A stretch of DNA of 64,000 bases from Pseudoxanthomonas wuyuanensis (GCF_900215535.1 NZ_OCND01000002.1:62001-126000), one strand, 5' to 3'; positions 48,749-56,127 are shown, counted from the first letter of the stretch. Notes: generated by a model not told the origin, from the sequence alone. Made by a program: numbers and translations.

Positions 48749-49891
48749 ATGGCGATTAATCTTCAAGCTTTGGGCGAAAAGTTTTCGAAGTATCGCGCCC
48801 AGCTTATGCAGACTCTCGAGGAAGTGGCGACAGCTACCGGTATCGAGATTGCACGCCTGCGCTCAATCGAAGAGGGCTTGCAAGAGCCGACGGGCGACGA
48901 GGTTCTCATCCTGGCGGACCATTACCGCTGCGACTTCAAGTACTTCATTAGCAACGAGCAATCGGCGCCGTTCGAGCAGACTGAAATCCTTTATCGTGCG
49001 CATGGTCGGGAGTTCTCAAAGCAGGATCGTGCTTCGATTCAAGAATTCTTGTATCTGTGTGAAACGGAGGAGCTACTGACGCAGGAGCTGGGGAGGGCGC
49101 CGCAGCCTTTCACCTTTTCGCCGACAGGAAACTACTTCAAAGGACATGGAGAGACCGCGGCTGCAGCTTTCCGAAAAGCTATGGGTCACGGCGACCGACA
49201 GGTGCCTCGCGATATCTACGATGAATTCCGATCTGCAGGTCTCCACGTTTTTCGGCGGAAACTTGGGAATTCGGCCATCTCGGGCCTCTTCATAATGCAC
49301 CCCGTGGCGGGCAAGTGCGCCCTAGTGAACTATAGCGAAGACATCTATCGGCAGCGATTCAGTGCAGCACATGAGATGGCGCACGCTATTTTTGATAGCG
49401 GTTCAGGCCCGAGCGTGAGCTACTTCAAACCGCAGGATTCTGACATGCTCGAAGTGCGAGCTAATAGATTCGCCTCGTGCTACCTAATGCCGCCTGAGGT
49501 TTTGCGCCGCTTTACTGCAGTTGCTACTTGGAGCGAGACGGAAGCGCAACATTGGGCAAACGAACTTCGAGTGAGTTGCGATGCATTAGGTATCGCGCTC
49601 AAGGAGGCGGGTGTCGTCGATGCAGAGGTCAGTGAGCGCATTCGGCGCTTCCGCGTACCGCGCGAGGCCAAGCTCGAACCTGAGCTACCCGCCGCACTCA
49701 ATGACATGCAGTGCGCCCGAAAGGCTGAATTGTTGGAGCGTGGCCTTTCAGATCACTACGTAGGGCTTTGCTTTGACGGTTACAGGGAGGGAGTGATTAG
49801 CCTCGGCCGCCTCGCCGAAGCTCTCCTTTGTAGTCGAGGCGAACTCAGCGAGCTGGCAAGGCTGTATGGACGGAGTCTGTATGTCAATTGA
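48749..49891 (+). CDS. XRE helix-turn-helix plus ImmA/IrrE-family metallopeptidase
   Basis: 380 residues. Residues 5-65 are an XRE-type helix-turn-helix (TLEEVATATGIEIARLRSIE). The middle holds the COG2856 peptidase with HEMAH zinc site (208-212) and a downstream acidic ligand in EVRANRFASCYLMP. Proteins of this build act as both repressor and protease, for example ImmA of ICEBs1, which cleaves a repressor. A C-terminal helical segment (about 315-380) is less conserved. It is placed between Fic and PIN genes and overlaps the latter, so a control or antitoxin role in this locus is likely. Confidence 0.9.
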   Translation: MAINLQALGEKFSKYRAQLMQTLEEVATATGIEIARLRSIEEGLQEPTGDEVLILADHYRCDFKYFISNEQSAPFEQTEILYRAHGREFSKQDRASIQEFLYLCETEELLTQELGRAPQPFTFSPTGNYFKGHGETAAAAFRKAMGHGDRQVPRDIYDEFRSAGLHVFRRKLGNSAISGLFIMHPVAGKCALVNYSEDIYRQRFSAAHEMAHAIFDSGSGPSVSYFKPQDSDMLEVRANRFASCYLMPPEVLRRFTAVATWSETEAQHWANELRVSCDALGIALKEAGVVDAEVSERIRRFRVPREAKLEPELPAALNDMQCARKAELLERGLSDHYVGLCFDGYREGVISLGRLAEALLCSRGELSELARLYGRSLYVN

Positions 49892-50465
49892 CCCGTCTAA
49901 CTTCCATCCGGTGAATGTTGCAGATACCTGCTCAGTTTGGAACATTCTTTCTTCGATTCGCCTTCGTTCTGCGGCTAAGGAGGCGCGTTGCGACTTCTGC
50001 ATCACCTCATTTGTTCAATATGAATGCTTGATCAAGCCGAGGAAGTCCCCAACTAACGCGGATCACGAGCTGCGGAGGCGACTTAAGGCAGAGCAGCTGC
50101 GAGGTGAGTTCGTGGCACACTCTTGCGACATCGGAGGCCTGCAGGACATAACCGTTCTTGAGAATCGCAAGCGGCTAGGTATGGGTGAGATATCCTCCAT
50201 CGCGTTCGCGATGAGGACCGGCCAAGCAGTGCTTACCGATGATCAGAAGGCCAGGAAGTTGGCCTCGTCAGCTGGGCACTCGCTGGTTCAAACGACACCC
50301 CATTTGTTCTCATGGCTGCTCTTCACGCGCAGGCTTGGCGATTCAGATGTGCCGGTCGTCGTTAGCCAACACAAAGAGCTTGAGGGCGATCTAGCGCCAC
50401 ATCTGGAGCGGGCTTATGGATTGGCGTTGCAGTGCAGCCTCAATGCTAGGCCTGCTAGCGCGTAG
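49881..50465 (+). CDS. PIN-domain-like nuclease protein
   Basis: 194 residues from the ATG at 49881 (49866 is also open). The PIN pattern of spaced acids is visible: Asp15 (VADTCSVWNIL), a Glu near 48 (VQYECLIKP), Glu103 in MGEISSIAFA and Asp120/121 (VLTDDQKAR). Such domains are Mg-dependent ribonucleases and typical toxins. The start overlaps the end of the XRE-ImmA gene by 11 bases, which implies coupled translation. XRE-COG2856 proteins paired with PIN proteins have been proposed as toxin-antitoxin modules. Confidence 0.8.
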   Translation: MSIDPSNFHPVNVADTCSVWNILSSIRLRSAAKEARCDFCITSFVQYECLIKPRKSPTNADHELRRRLKAEQLRGEFVAHSCDIGGLQDITVLENRKRLGMGEISSIAFAMRTGQAVLTDDQKARKLASSAGHSLVQTTPHLFSWLLFTRRLGDSDVPVVVSQHKELEGDLAPHLERAYGLALQCSLNARPASA

Positions 50466-50540
50466 GATGGATCAAGCGGAGCGATCCATTCTAAAAAAAA
50501 GGGGTCAGGTTTACTTATCAGATCAACGGAATGACGTCAG

Positions 50541-51287
50541 ATGACAAAGCATCTTCTTTCATTCAGAACGCTTGAAGCCCGCATTCGCGAGATGCCGGAT
50601 GGTCCGGCCGCTGTGCTAAACACACCGCGCTGGCTGGTGGTTCTCAACGCACTTGGCACATTGGGCATGGTGCTTGGCCTGGCGCCTTCGCTGCTGATCA
50701 GATTCTTCGAGCCGCAGATGTGGATGGTTTATCTGGCGCGGTCCGGGGTGTGGGTGGCTGTGGCGTTCTACCTGCCGTACTTCGTCAGGTCGATGTGGGT
50801 GTTTGCGCGTGGTATGTGGCGTTGGAAGGACGAGCAGGTCGAACAGCTGGATCACGATCTGGCTCAGTTCCGCAGCCTGGCGCGCTGGCTCTCGGAGTTT
50901 CCGCAAGACAGGTTGCAGCAGCATCTGGATTTCGCACGCGTGGTCCAGGAACGACTGGCCGCAAAGATTGGTCTGCTGTCGGGAAGCGCGGATCGCCTGG
51001 GCTTGTTGCCGATATTCGCAGCGCTGTTCATAGCCATCCGGAACTGGGAACAGCTGCTGGCTATTCCCCTCTGGCAGGCGATGCTTGGCCTGTTCCTGGT
51101 CATCACATGGCTAATCGCCCGGGTTGCCTCGCTGATGCGGCTGCGCGTACAGCTCTACGAGATGGTGCTGGCGGATGCGATGGAATCTACGGCCCGGACG
51201 AAAGACGCAGCCGGTAGAGCAAAACCCGCGGATCGGTTGACCAGCGTTGCTGTTGAGGGGCCGCAGGATGTCTCCAGCAATCACTGA
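50541..51287 (+). CDS. Hypothetical membrane protein
   Basis: 248 residues with four predicted membrane segments in two pairs (about 30-50, 60-82; 152-168, 173-195) separated by an amphipathic helical domain (EQVEQLDHDLAQFRSLARWL). GC content is closer to the core than its neighbours. I recognise no family. It lies 75 bp beyond the PIN gene, just after AAAAAAAAGGGGTCAGGTTT, a sequence like the termini of the tyrosine transposase at 62.6 kb, so this spot has been an insertion site. It may be unrelated to the Fic locus. Confidence 0.75.
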   Translation: MTKHLLSFRTLEARIREMPDGPAAVLNTPRWLVVLNALGTLGMVLGLAPSLLIRFFEPQMWMVYLARSGVWVAVAFYLPYFVRSMWVFARGMWRWKDEQVEQLDHDLAQFRSLARWLSEFPQDRLQQHLDFARVVQERLAAKIGLLSGSADRLGLLPIFAALFIAIRNWEQLLAIPLWQAMLGLFLVITWLIARVASLMRLRVQLYEMVLADAMESTARTKDAAGRAKPADRLTSVAVEGPQDVSSNH

Positions 51288-51726
51288 TGCTAGGTCGTGA
51301 TCGGCCCATGCGGCGAATCGGCGACAGTAAGCCGAAGAACTGAAGTCCAGCTCTCCCGAAAGATACCCTTTACGTCGAACTCTAGGGGTCGGAGGGCGCA
51401 GCATAAAAAGCCTTTGCCATCAGGTGTGAATTATTTACGTTGTGCTCGCCCGTTCCCGATGTTTCCATGGAGGCCGGGAATGCGTTGCTGGGGAGCAACC
51501 AATGTGGATTCGATACCGCAGGCCAGGCGTCATGGGCGCTTTGCAGTGAACTGGTACAGATTCAAAGCACAGCTAAAGAGGACAGGGGGGGATTAATTCA
51601 TTTAGCTGCCTCCGTCCCTTTTAGTTCGCCTTTAGGTCGTATTTCATATGGCGCGGTATGGATAAGTAGTGTAGCCGGCCTTGGATTCCGTCTATTAGGT
51701 AGTTGGGCTAACTGGGGGCCATCGCG
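51288..51726. other. Gene-free stretch with REP relic and possible recombination core
   Basis: No convincing gene. AAGAGGACAGGGGGGGATTA and CTGCCTCCGTCCCTTTT (about 51577-51625) form a hairpin element that recurs at 53.14-53.19 kb. GTTGGGC at 51702-51708 fits the integron core consensus GTTRRRY and lies 18 bp before the first cassette gene. It could be the boundary (attI-like or a degraded attC) of the array. No integrase gene is visible. Confidence 0.5.
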
Positions 51727-52041
51727 ATGTGGTTCAGCACTTTCTTAGCGGCACTGCTCACCTTTGGTACGTTCGCGTTGTGCGCGCTGCTTACTGTTGT
51801 CGCCGGAGACATCTGTTGGCCTCCACGATTAGGAGCCGTCCTTGTTGGTGGCGCCGTGTTCCTTCAAGGGTTCATCTTCGCTGACCCGGATCGTTTCACT
51901 CGCAAGCTCCGTAGCGGCATCACTTTGCAGCAGCGAATCATGCACATCAGCTTCACTGCGGCAGTCTTTGGCACACTCTTTGGTGCGCTTGGCGACCTCA
52001 TGCCTTCCATCTACGGGGTTGCCGTATGTACTACGAGGTGA
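51727..52041 (+). CDS. Cassette gene: small membrane protein
   Basis: 104 residues with three hydrophobic segments (about 5-27, 33-50 and 75-97), so an integral membrane protein. No family recognised. Its stop codon abuts the first attC-like site. It starts 18 bp after the GTTGGGC core. The absence of a clear promoter fits cassette expression from outside. Confidence 0.65.
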   Translation: MWFSTFLAALLTFGTFALCALLTVVAGDICWPPRLGAVLVGGAVFLQGFIFADPDRFTRKLRSGITLQQRIMHISFTAAVFGTLFGALGDLMPSIYGVAVCTTR

Positions 52042-52101
52042 GCCCAACAGTTCACTCAAGCCGAAGCCGCTCCGCGGCTCGGTTTAACTCAGGCGCTAGG
52101 C
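52042..52101 (+). repeat. attC-like site 1
   Basis: GCCCAAC (52042-52048) and GCTAGGC (52095-52101) form the outer cores. The inner stem is CCGAAGCCGC-TC-CGCGGCTCGG. The right core differs from GTTRRRY by C at the second base, a change shared by most sites of this array. Confidence 0.8.
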
Positions 52102-52116
52102 CGCGATGGAGCATCA

Positions 52117-52410
52117 ATGAACGTTGAGCTTGTTGTGTACGATCCCAACGAGGATCGTGAAATCTCCTTCGGCGCGTATCAGTTTACGCACGTCGGCTGT
52201 GCACCTATGAGCGAAAGGTATGTTCAGTCGAATGATGAGTACGTACTTCGCTGTTCCTGCGGACTGGAAATCCACTTTCCACGCTTTGGTCCCGCCGTCG
52301 ACGCGATCATGGAGACCGTCATAGACGAGCAACCCAGGGACCTGGAGCCTGATTCGTTCCACTCAAACTTGGCTGAGGCAATCCACGTCCGTGTGCGTGG
52401 CGCGGCCTAG
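52117..52410 (+). CDS. Cassette gene: hypothetical protein
   Basis: 97 residues, acidic, no membrane segment. A CSC pair (LRCSCGLEIHFP) sits mid-protein. No family is recognised. The gene begins 15 bp after attC-like site 1 and its stop overlaps the start of site 2, so it fills one cassette. Confidence 0.65.
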   Translation: MNVELVVYDPNEDREISFGAYQFTHVGCAPMSERYVQSNDEYVLRCSCGLEIHFPRFGPAVDAIMETVIDEQPRDLEPDSFHSNLAEAIHVRVRGAA

Positions 52411-52459
52411 CATTCAAGCCGAACCCGCTTCGCGGGTCGGCTAAATTCAGGCGCTAGCC
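52405..52459 (+). repeat. attC-like site 2
   Basis: Outer cores GCCTAGC (52405-52411) and GCTAGCC (52453-52459). The inner stem is CCGAACCCGC-TT-CGCGGGTCGG, identical to that of site 5, with ATTCAGGCG before the right core. Confidence 0.82.
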
Positions 52460-52476
52460 GCCATGCGGAGACTGTC

Positions 52477-52962
52477 GTGATTAGAAGCTATGGAGTTCAC
52501 TGGCGGATCGACCGAGTTTTCTGGGGTCGTCCAAACAATGCTGGAACTTTGTATGGAGCCGCAAGCCGAAGCCCTCGGGCAAGATGCGTAGACTTTCGTG
52601 AGCAACGTGGCATCTATGCTTTGTATGCTGACTACGATCTTGTGTATGTAGGCCAAACAGGAGCCGGCAGTGACAGATTGTTTAGACGCCTGAAATGCCA
52701 TCGAACAGACCATCTTTCCGAAAGATGGAACCGATTTTCGTGGTTCGGCACTCAATGGGTCACGGAGCGCCATGAGCTTTCCACGGATACAGCAGCCGTG
52801 CATCAAACCGTTGCGGCTGCACTAAACACGCTGGAAGCTGTTTCAGTTGCTATATCAGAGCCCAGGCTCAACCTGCAACGCGGTCGTTGGGGTGAGGCGA
52901 CGCAGTACTTTCAGTGGTGGGAGAGGGAGGATGATGACGAAGAAGGGGATGAGGATGAATGA
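52477..52962 (+). CDS. Cassette gene: GIY-YIG nuclease-like protein
   Basis: 161 residues from a GTG at 52477. GIY (45-47) and YVG (57-59) with following RLFRRLKCHRTDHLSERWNR resemble the GIY-YIG endonuclease fold. The conserved catalytic Arg and C-terminal Glu of the fold are plausible but unconfirmed. The C-terminus is a run of Asp/Glu (REDDDEEGDEDE). GIY-YIG proteins act in DNA repair, homing or restriction. The role here is unknown. It lies 18 bp after attC-like site 2, with no clear attC after it. Confidence 0.75.
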   Translation: MIRSYGVHWRIDRVFWGRPNNAGTLYGAASRSPRARCVDFREQRGIYALYADYDLVYVGQTGAGSDRLFRRLKCHRTDHLSERWNRFSWFGTQWVTERHELSTDTAAVHQTVAAALNTLEAVSVAISEPRLNLQRGRWGEATQYFQWWEREDDDEEGDEDE

Positions 52963-53021
52963 TATGTCGCTGGTGGGCGTCTGACTTTTCTACAGCCTCG
53001 TTGGGAACTTGGAGGAAGACT

Positions 53022-53141
53022 ATGGCAATCATCGAGAGGCTGAGGATTTGGTACCGGGGACGTTACGTGCCACCGCCCCCTACTGAGGAAAACAGGGATC
53101 AGATCACATTTTTCTTTGCGGGTAGTCCGGGGTCGTTCTAA
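53022..53141 (+). CDS. Small hypothetical protein
   Basis: 39 residues, starting at the ATG at 53022 behind a good GGAGGAAG ribosome site. It is basic at the start (IIERLRIWYRGRYVPPPP) and ends near FFFAGSPGSF. The tail of the frame runs into a REP-type hairpin (53140-53190), so the original end may have been altered by insertion of that element. No family recognised. Confidence 0.45.
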   Translation: MAIIERLRIWYRGRYVPPPPTEENRDQITFFFAGSPGSF

Positions 53142-53192
53142 AGGGGGAGGAGGGAACTAAGTCATTTAACTACCTCCGCCCCCTTTAGGTCG
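53142..53192. repeat. REP-type hairpin CTAAAGGGGGAGGAGG...CCTCCGCCCCCTTTAGG
   Basis: AAAGGGGGAGGAGG and CCTCCGCCCCCTTT pair around a loop containing AACTAAGTCATTTAACT. A relative with loop GATTAATTCATTTAGCTG lies at 51.58-51.63 kb. Elements of this form accompany REP-associated tyrosine transposases such as the one at 62.6 kb. Confidence 0.75.
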
Positions 53193-53202
53193 TTTATCTG
53201 TT

Positions 53203-53246
53203 TGGCGGGTCGCGAAAGATTCGAACCTTCGACCAAAGATTAGAAT
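53203..53246 (-). pseudogene. 3' fragment of a tRNA-Lys-like gene
   Basis: On the minus strand the sequence reads TAATC, TTTGGTCGAAGGTTCGAATC, TTTCGCGACCCGCCA: the anticodon-stem 3' side, variable loop, T-arm with GGTTCGAATC, acceptor 3' strand GCGACCC and CCA. This matches the 3' half of tRNA-Lys (E. coli ...TTGGTCGCAGGTTCGAATCC...). The 5' half with the partner GGGTCGC is not found within 80 bases, so it is a fragment. A tRNA 3' end alone is the usual footprint of an integrated element's attachment site. Confidence 0.6.
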
Positions 53247-53554
53247 TCACCTATATTTTGTATAAAGTTCAAAGGCTTAGGCTTCCGTACTTTTCCATGG
53301 AAAAGCCATGAAGCCCGTTTCGCATCGGGAAGGACTGGGCTATTTTTCCTGGGCAGCCTGCCTGCCAGACTGCGGGATAGCTCAGGTTTGTAGGGCGATC
53401 TTGGTCCGGTTGTACGTCGGCTTGTTAGCCGGATCCCAGGGGAATAGGATTGAAAACAATCAAGGGGATACCGTCGGCTAGTGCCATTGCGGGCAAGTCG
53501 TATAACTGGACCTGACGTCCATCCACTAGGTGGTTTGGCCAACAAGGAGGTCGT
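53247..53554. other. Gene-free stretch upstream of the 118-residue cassette gene
   Basis: No gene is supported. GTCGGCTTGTTAGCCGGATC (about 53416-53435) contains GTTAGCC, a possible degraded attC core. AAGGAGGTCG at 53544-53553 is the ribosome site of the next gene. Confidence 0.45.
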
Positions 53555-53911
53555 ATGTTCGGTTTTCGTGATCGCAAGGAGTACAACGGCGCCGTCGATG
53601 CCAAGCTCAATAATGAATATCAGATTGCTACTCGGGACAATCCAAGCTTTCCGGGCATGCTGGCCTACCTTGAGCTGATCGACAATGCATGGAAAACCAA
53701 GATGTCTGAGGATGAGGGCGCTTTGTACATCGCCACGCTCTACTATTGCGGCATTCTCAAGCTCGGGCTACGCGCAGAGGCAAGCCCCCTGCATTCTCGG
53801 ATACAGTCCATTGTCAGCTTTGGCTTACCAAAGGGCATGATTTCGCAAGCTAGATGGTCAAAGTTTTCAACAGCAATCCAGCAAGCCAACCAAGAAGCTG
53901 GCATCTCGTGA
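53555..53911 (+). CDS. Cassette gene: hypothetical protein
   Basis: 118 residues behind a strong AAGGAGG ribosome site. Soluble, mixed helix, with FPGMLAYLELIDNAWKTKMS and ALYIATLYYCGILKLGLRAE. No family recognised. Four bases after its stop comes attC-like site 3, so it is a typical cassette gene. Confidence 0.7.
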   Translation: MFGFRDRKEYNGAVDAKLNNEYQIATRDNPSFPGMLAYLELIDNAWKTKMSEDEGALYIATLYYCGILKLGLRAEASPLHSRIQSIVSFGLPKGMISQARWSKFSTAIQQANQEAGIS

Positions 53912-53915
53912 GTTG

Positions 53916-53971
53916 GCCCAACAGTTTCAGCCGACCCCGCTTCACGTGTCGGCTTAATTCAGGCGCTAGGC
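53916..53971 (+). repeat. attC-like site 3
   Basis: Outer cores GCCCAAC (53916-53922) and GCTAGGC (53965-53971), inner stem CCGACCCCGCTTCACGTGTCGG with two mismatches. The flanks GTGAGTTGG and CCTCAC extend the symmetry. Confidence 0.8.
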
Positions 53972-53995
53972 CTCACAGCAAAAGATAGAGGAATC

Positions 53996-54295
53996 ATGAA
54001 GATTCAGCACGACACAAAGGGCCAGCCGTTTATCGAGTGGCGACAGGGAGAGACAGGCTACAAACGTGCCTGGATCCAGAAGAAACCTGGTACAGATCGA
54101 GATTGGGCCGGAGCCAAAGATGGACGCTACCTCAACGTCGTGCGCGTAGAGCGCCCTGGCAGTGGGCCGGCGGGCAATGCCACTGACTTCCCCATTTTCT
54201 CCATCCTTCCAGATGAGCAGATCCTCATTGCCTTTGTCACTGCGGTCTCAGCGATCACAGGCTGCGCACTTGACATGGCAAGCGAGGTCCAATAA
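53996..54295 (+). CDS. Cassette gene: hypothetical protein
   Basis: 99 residues. A beta-rich start (QPFIEWRQGETGYKRAWIQK) and a hydrophobic C-terminal helix (ILIAFVTAVSAITGCALDMA) suggest a small mixed-fold protein. No family is recognised. It lies between attC-like sites 3 and 4 and fills that cassette. Confidence 0.65.
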   Translation: MKIQHDTKGQPFIEWRQGETGYKRAWIQKKPGTDRDWAGAKDGRYLNVVRVERPGSGPAGNATDFPIFSILPDEQILIAFVTAVSAITGCALDMASEVQ

Positions 54296-54344
54296 TTCGT
54301 TCAAGTCGAAGCTTCGCGGCTCGACTCAGTTCAGGCGTTATCTG
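54287..54344 (+). repeat. attC-like site 4
   Basis: Left core near GTCCAATAA (54287), right core GTTATCT (54338-54344). The inner stem GTCGAAGC-TTCGC-GGCTCGAC is well paired. It is the only site with an intact GTT in its right core. The left core is degenerate. Confidence 0.65.
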
Positions 54345-54347
54345 CCA

Positions 54348-54866
54348 ATGAGCCATCCGATCGCAACTGAGCTACCGCTCCGCGGCTCTCGCATTTCGAT
54401 ACGTGCACTTGAACTTGAAGATGTTGAAGCGTTGTATGAGGTTGAGTGCGATACCGAGGTAAAGAGATACCTTGGCGGAGTTTTGGCGAAACCACGTGAT
54501 AGTTGGATCGCTTCAATGTCCAAAAGCTGCCCAAGCGCTACCACGCTGGCTGTCTGCCTAGCCTCCACCGGTGAGCTATTGGGTCGCGCGGCCTTTAGTC
54601 CCACCCTGCCTTTCAGGGACGAGGTTGCGCTAGAGATAGTTCTTGGACGCGCCGCGTGGGGGAAGGGATACGGCCGTGAGGCTGCCGGTGTTCTGCTGTC
54701 GCGTGCCACAACTATTCGTGCTGCCGCTATCGAGGCGACGGTCCATCCCGATAACACTGCAAGTCTTTCGCTTCTCGCTTCCTTTGGGTTCCAGTTTGTT
54801 AAAGTTTGCGATGCGGCCGACTGGCAACACGGCCACCACATGTACCGGCTCGCAGTTGGCACCTAA
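54348..54866 (+). CDS. Cassette gene: GNAT family N-acetyltransferase
   Basis: 172 residues from the ATG at 54348, which lies directly after attC-like site 4. Acetyl-CoA-binding motif A is RAAWGKGYGREAAGVLL (about 101-117) and the C-terminal part has VHPDNTASLSLLASFGFQ, the RimJ/RimL-type signature. It would acetylate a protein N-terminus or small molecule. GNAT genes are common integron cargo, including resistance genes. A longer upstream frame crosses the attC site and is rejected. Confidence 0.88.
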   Translation: MSHPIATELPLRGSRISIRALELEDVEALYEVECDTEVKRYLGGVLAKPRDSWIASMSKSCPSATTLAVCLASTGELLGRAAFSPTLPFRDEVALEIVLGRAAWGKGYGREAAGVLLSRATTIRAAAIEATVHPDNTASLSLLASFGFQFVKVCDAADWQHGHHMYRLAVGT

Positions 54867-54889
54867 TCAATCGTTCAAGCGCTAGACGT
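54858..54889 (+). repeat. Truncated attC-like site
   Basis: TTGGCACCTAATCAATCGTTCAAG runs straight into GCGCTAGAC: both ends of an attC are present, but the inner stem is missing. A deletion within the palindrome would fuse the two cassettes. Confidence 0.6.
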
Positions 54890-54902
54890 GTTTGGAGAGA
54901 AT

Positions 54903-55202
54903 ATGAACGACCCTATGATTCTTGCTGCTCGCTTGGATGATCTTGCCAAGCTTGCTTCTACAGCCACCACAGACTTTGAAAAGGCAGCCGTCTATGCCGC
55001 AACCCGTTCTATCGTTGCACAGTTCGAAGAGACCGAGGAACAGTTGGATGGCTACTTGCTTGAAAAGCTGACTACGAGCGCTTTGCACATCAACGCGGCG
55101 GTCGGATACGACATAGATAACGGCCACGACCGTTCGCACCATGTCAGTGCTGCTCTCGGCCAGATCAGCACACTCAAGAGTCTTCTAAGCAAAGGTGAGT
55201 GA
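54903..55202 (+). CDS. Cassette gene: hypothetical helical protein
   Basis: 99 residues from the ATG at 54903, preceded by TTGGAGAG. Mostly helical and acidic (DPMILAARLDDLAKLASTAT, QFEETEEQLDGYLLEKL). No family recognised. It is bounded by the truncated site upstream and attC-like site 5 downstream. Confidence 0.65.
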   Translation: MNDPMILAARLDDLAKLASTATTDFEKAAVYAATRSIVAQFEETEEQLDGYLLEKLTTSALHINAAVGYDIDNGHDRSHHVSAALGQISTLKSLLSKGE

Positions 55203-55216
55203 GTCGACAGGAACAT

Positions 55217-55272
55217 ATCTAACAATTCAATCCGAACCCGCTTCGCGGGTCGGCCTACTTCAGGCGCTATGA
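55217..55272 (+). repeat. attC-like site 5
   Basis: Outer cores ATCTAAC (55217-55223) and GCTATGA (55266-55272). The inner stem CCGAACCCGC-TT-CGCGGGTCGG is identical to that of site 2. Confidence 0.8.
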
Positions 55273-55435
55273 CCCATATGCAAGCCATACTTGATTCCAA
55301 CGTTCTAATAGCTGCGACCAACTTGCGAGACGAACGCAGCGCGGAGTGCGATGCGCTCAAAAAAAAGCGGGAGCTCTTGGCGTTCAAGCAATCAGCGTTG
55401 AACAGTTCCTGACGGATGAGTCATAGCAGTTGTGT
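55269..55435 (+). pseudogene. Frameshifted small gene, PIN-like start
   Basis: From the ATG at 55278 (or 55269) the frame reads MQAILDSNVLIAATNLRDER, a start like PIN-domain toxins, then reaches an eight-A run (about 55359-55366) and stops at 55412. In the adjacent frame after the A run the sequence continues GALGVQAISVEQFLTDES, then stops at 55430. A one-base slip in the A run would join the two halves. Even joined it is about 50 residues, far short of a PIN domain, so an internal deletion or a different small family is also possible. Confidence 0.45.
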
Positions 55436-55503
55436 TTCATCCATTGGCCCATGCTCTCGGATGTGAGCATGGACGGGCGTATCAATAGCGGCTGGAGAAC
55501 CTA

Positions 55504-56127
55504 ATGTCACAAGATCGCGCTCCGAGTGGTTCTATAACGTTTGATCGGCGAACGGAAAGGACGTCGAGTGAGCTCGTGGGGCTGTGCCGAGGTTTGCTGG
55601 CGGATGGACATGTCAGCCAGATGGAGGCGGAGTTCCTTAAGGATTGGATGGAGCGAAATGCCTCCTTCGTTTCGGAGTATCCGTTCTCGTCTATCTATCG
55701 CGTGCTGTCCGAGATTCTTAAAGATGGTGTGATCGACGCGGAGGAGTCCGCGGACTTGCACGACACGCTCGCTAGATTCGTGGGCGGCGAGGCGTTTGAC
55801 GCCCATGCCCAGACGGCGTCGAAATCTACGACGTTGCCCATCGATGATCCGGAGCCAGTCATTTCCTTCTCGGGGGGCATCTTCGTCGTGACGGGAACTT
55901 TCGGCTACGGGCCAAGAAAAAAAGTTGTCGAGGAGATAGAGTTGCGTGGAGGTATCCTGATCAGCGCGCCAGCTAAGAAGTCAAACTATCTTGTGATTGG
56001 AGAACTTGGTTCGCGGGATTGGCTTACCAGTAATGCAGGAACGAAGATCATGAAGGCCATAGAGCTGCGAGATAGTGGCGTACCGCTAGCTATCGTGAGT
56101 GAGGCGCACTGGACGAGAAGTCTATAA
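55504..56127 (+). CDS. BRCT-domain protein with TerB-like N-terminal region
   Basis: 207 residues. Residues 20-95 are helical with two acidic turns (LLADGHVSQMEAEFL; ILKDGVIDAEESADL) like TerB/EF-type repeats. Residues 120-203 form a BRCT domain (FVVTGTFGYGPRKKVVEEIE, LRGGILISAPAKKSNYLVIG and the closing SEAHW). BRCT domains of this ligase-like type bind DNA ends or phosphoproteins. The arrangement suggests a DNA-repair or stress accessory protein. It follows the cassette array but has no attC of its own nearby. Confidence 0.85.
   Translation: MSQDRAPSGSITFDRRTERTSSELVGLCRGLLADGHVSQMEAEFLKDWMERNASFVSEYPFSSIYRVLSEILKDGVIDAEESADLHDTLARFVGGEAFDAHAQTASKSTTLPIDDPEPVISFSGGIFVVTGTFGYGPRKKVVEEIELRGGILISAPAKKSNYLVIGELGSRDWLTSNAGTKIMKAIELRDSGVPLAIVSEAHWTRSL

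Larger units (their letters stand above)
51702..55272 (+). mobile_element. Integron-like gene-cassette array without a visible integrase
   Basis: Small same-strand genes alternate with imperfect palindromes of 55-60 bp. Each palindrome begins with an RYYYAAC-like core, has an inner stem such as CCGAACCCGCTTCGCGGGTCGG and ends TTCAGGCG(C/T)TAGRC. Gene stops lie within a few bases of the palindromes and starts soon after, with little promoter space. These are cassette hallmarks. Five full or nearly full sites and one truncated site are present. The array is disrupted near 53.1-53.5 kb by other repeats. Confidence 0.78.

Noticed and set aside
50541..51726. Integrase or attI for the cassette array
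   Set aside because: No tyrosine recombinase motifs occur on either strand here. Only a GTTGGGC core is visible.
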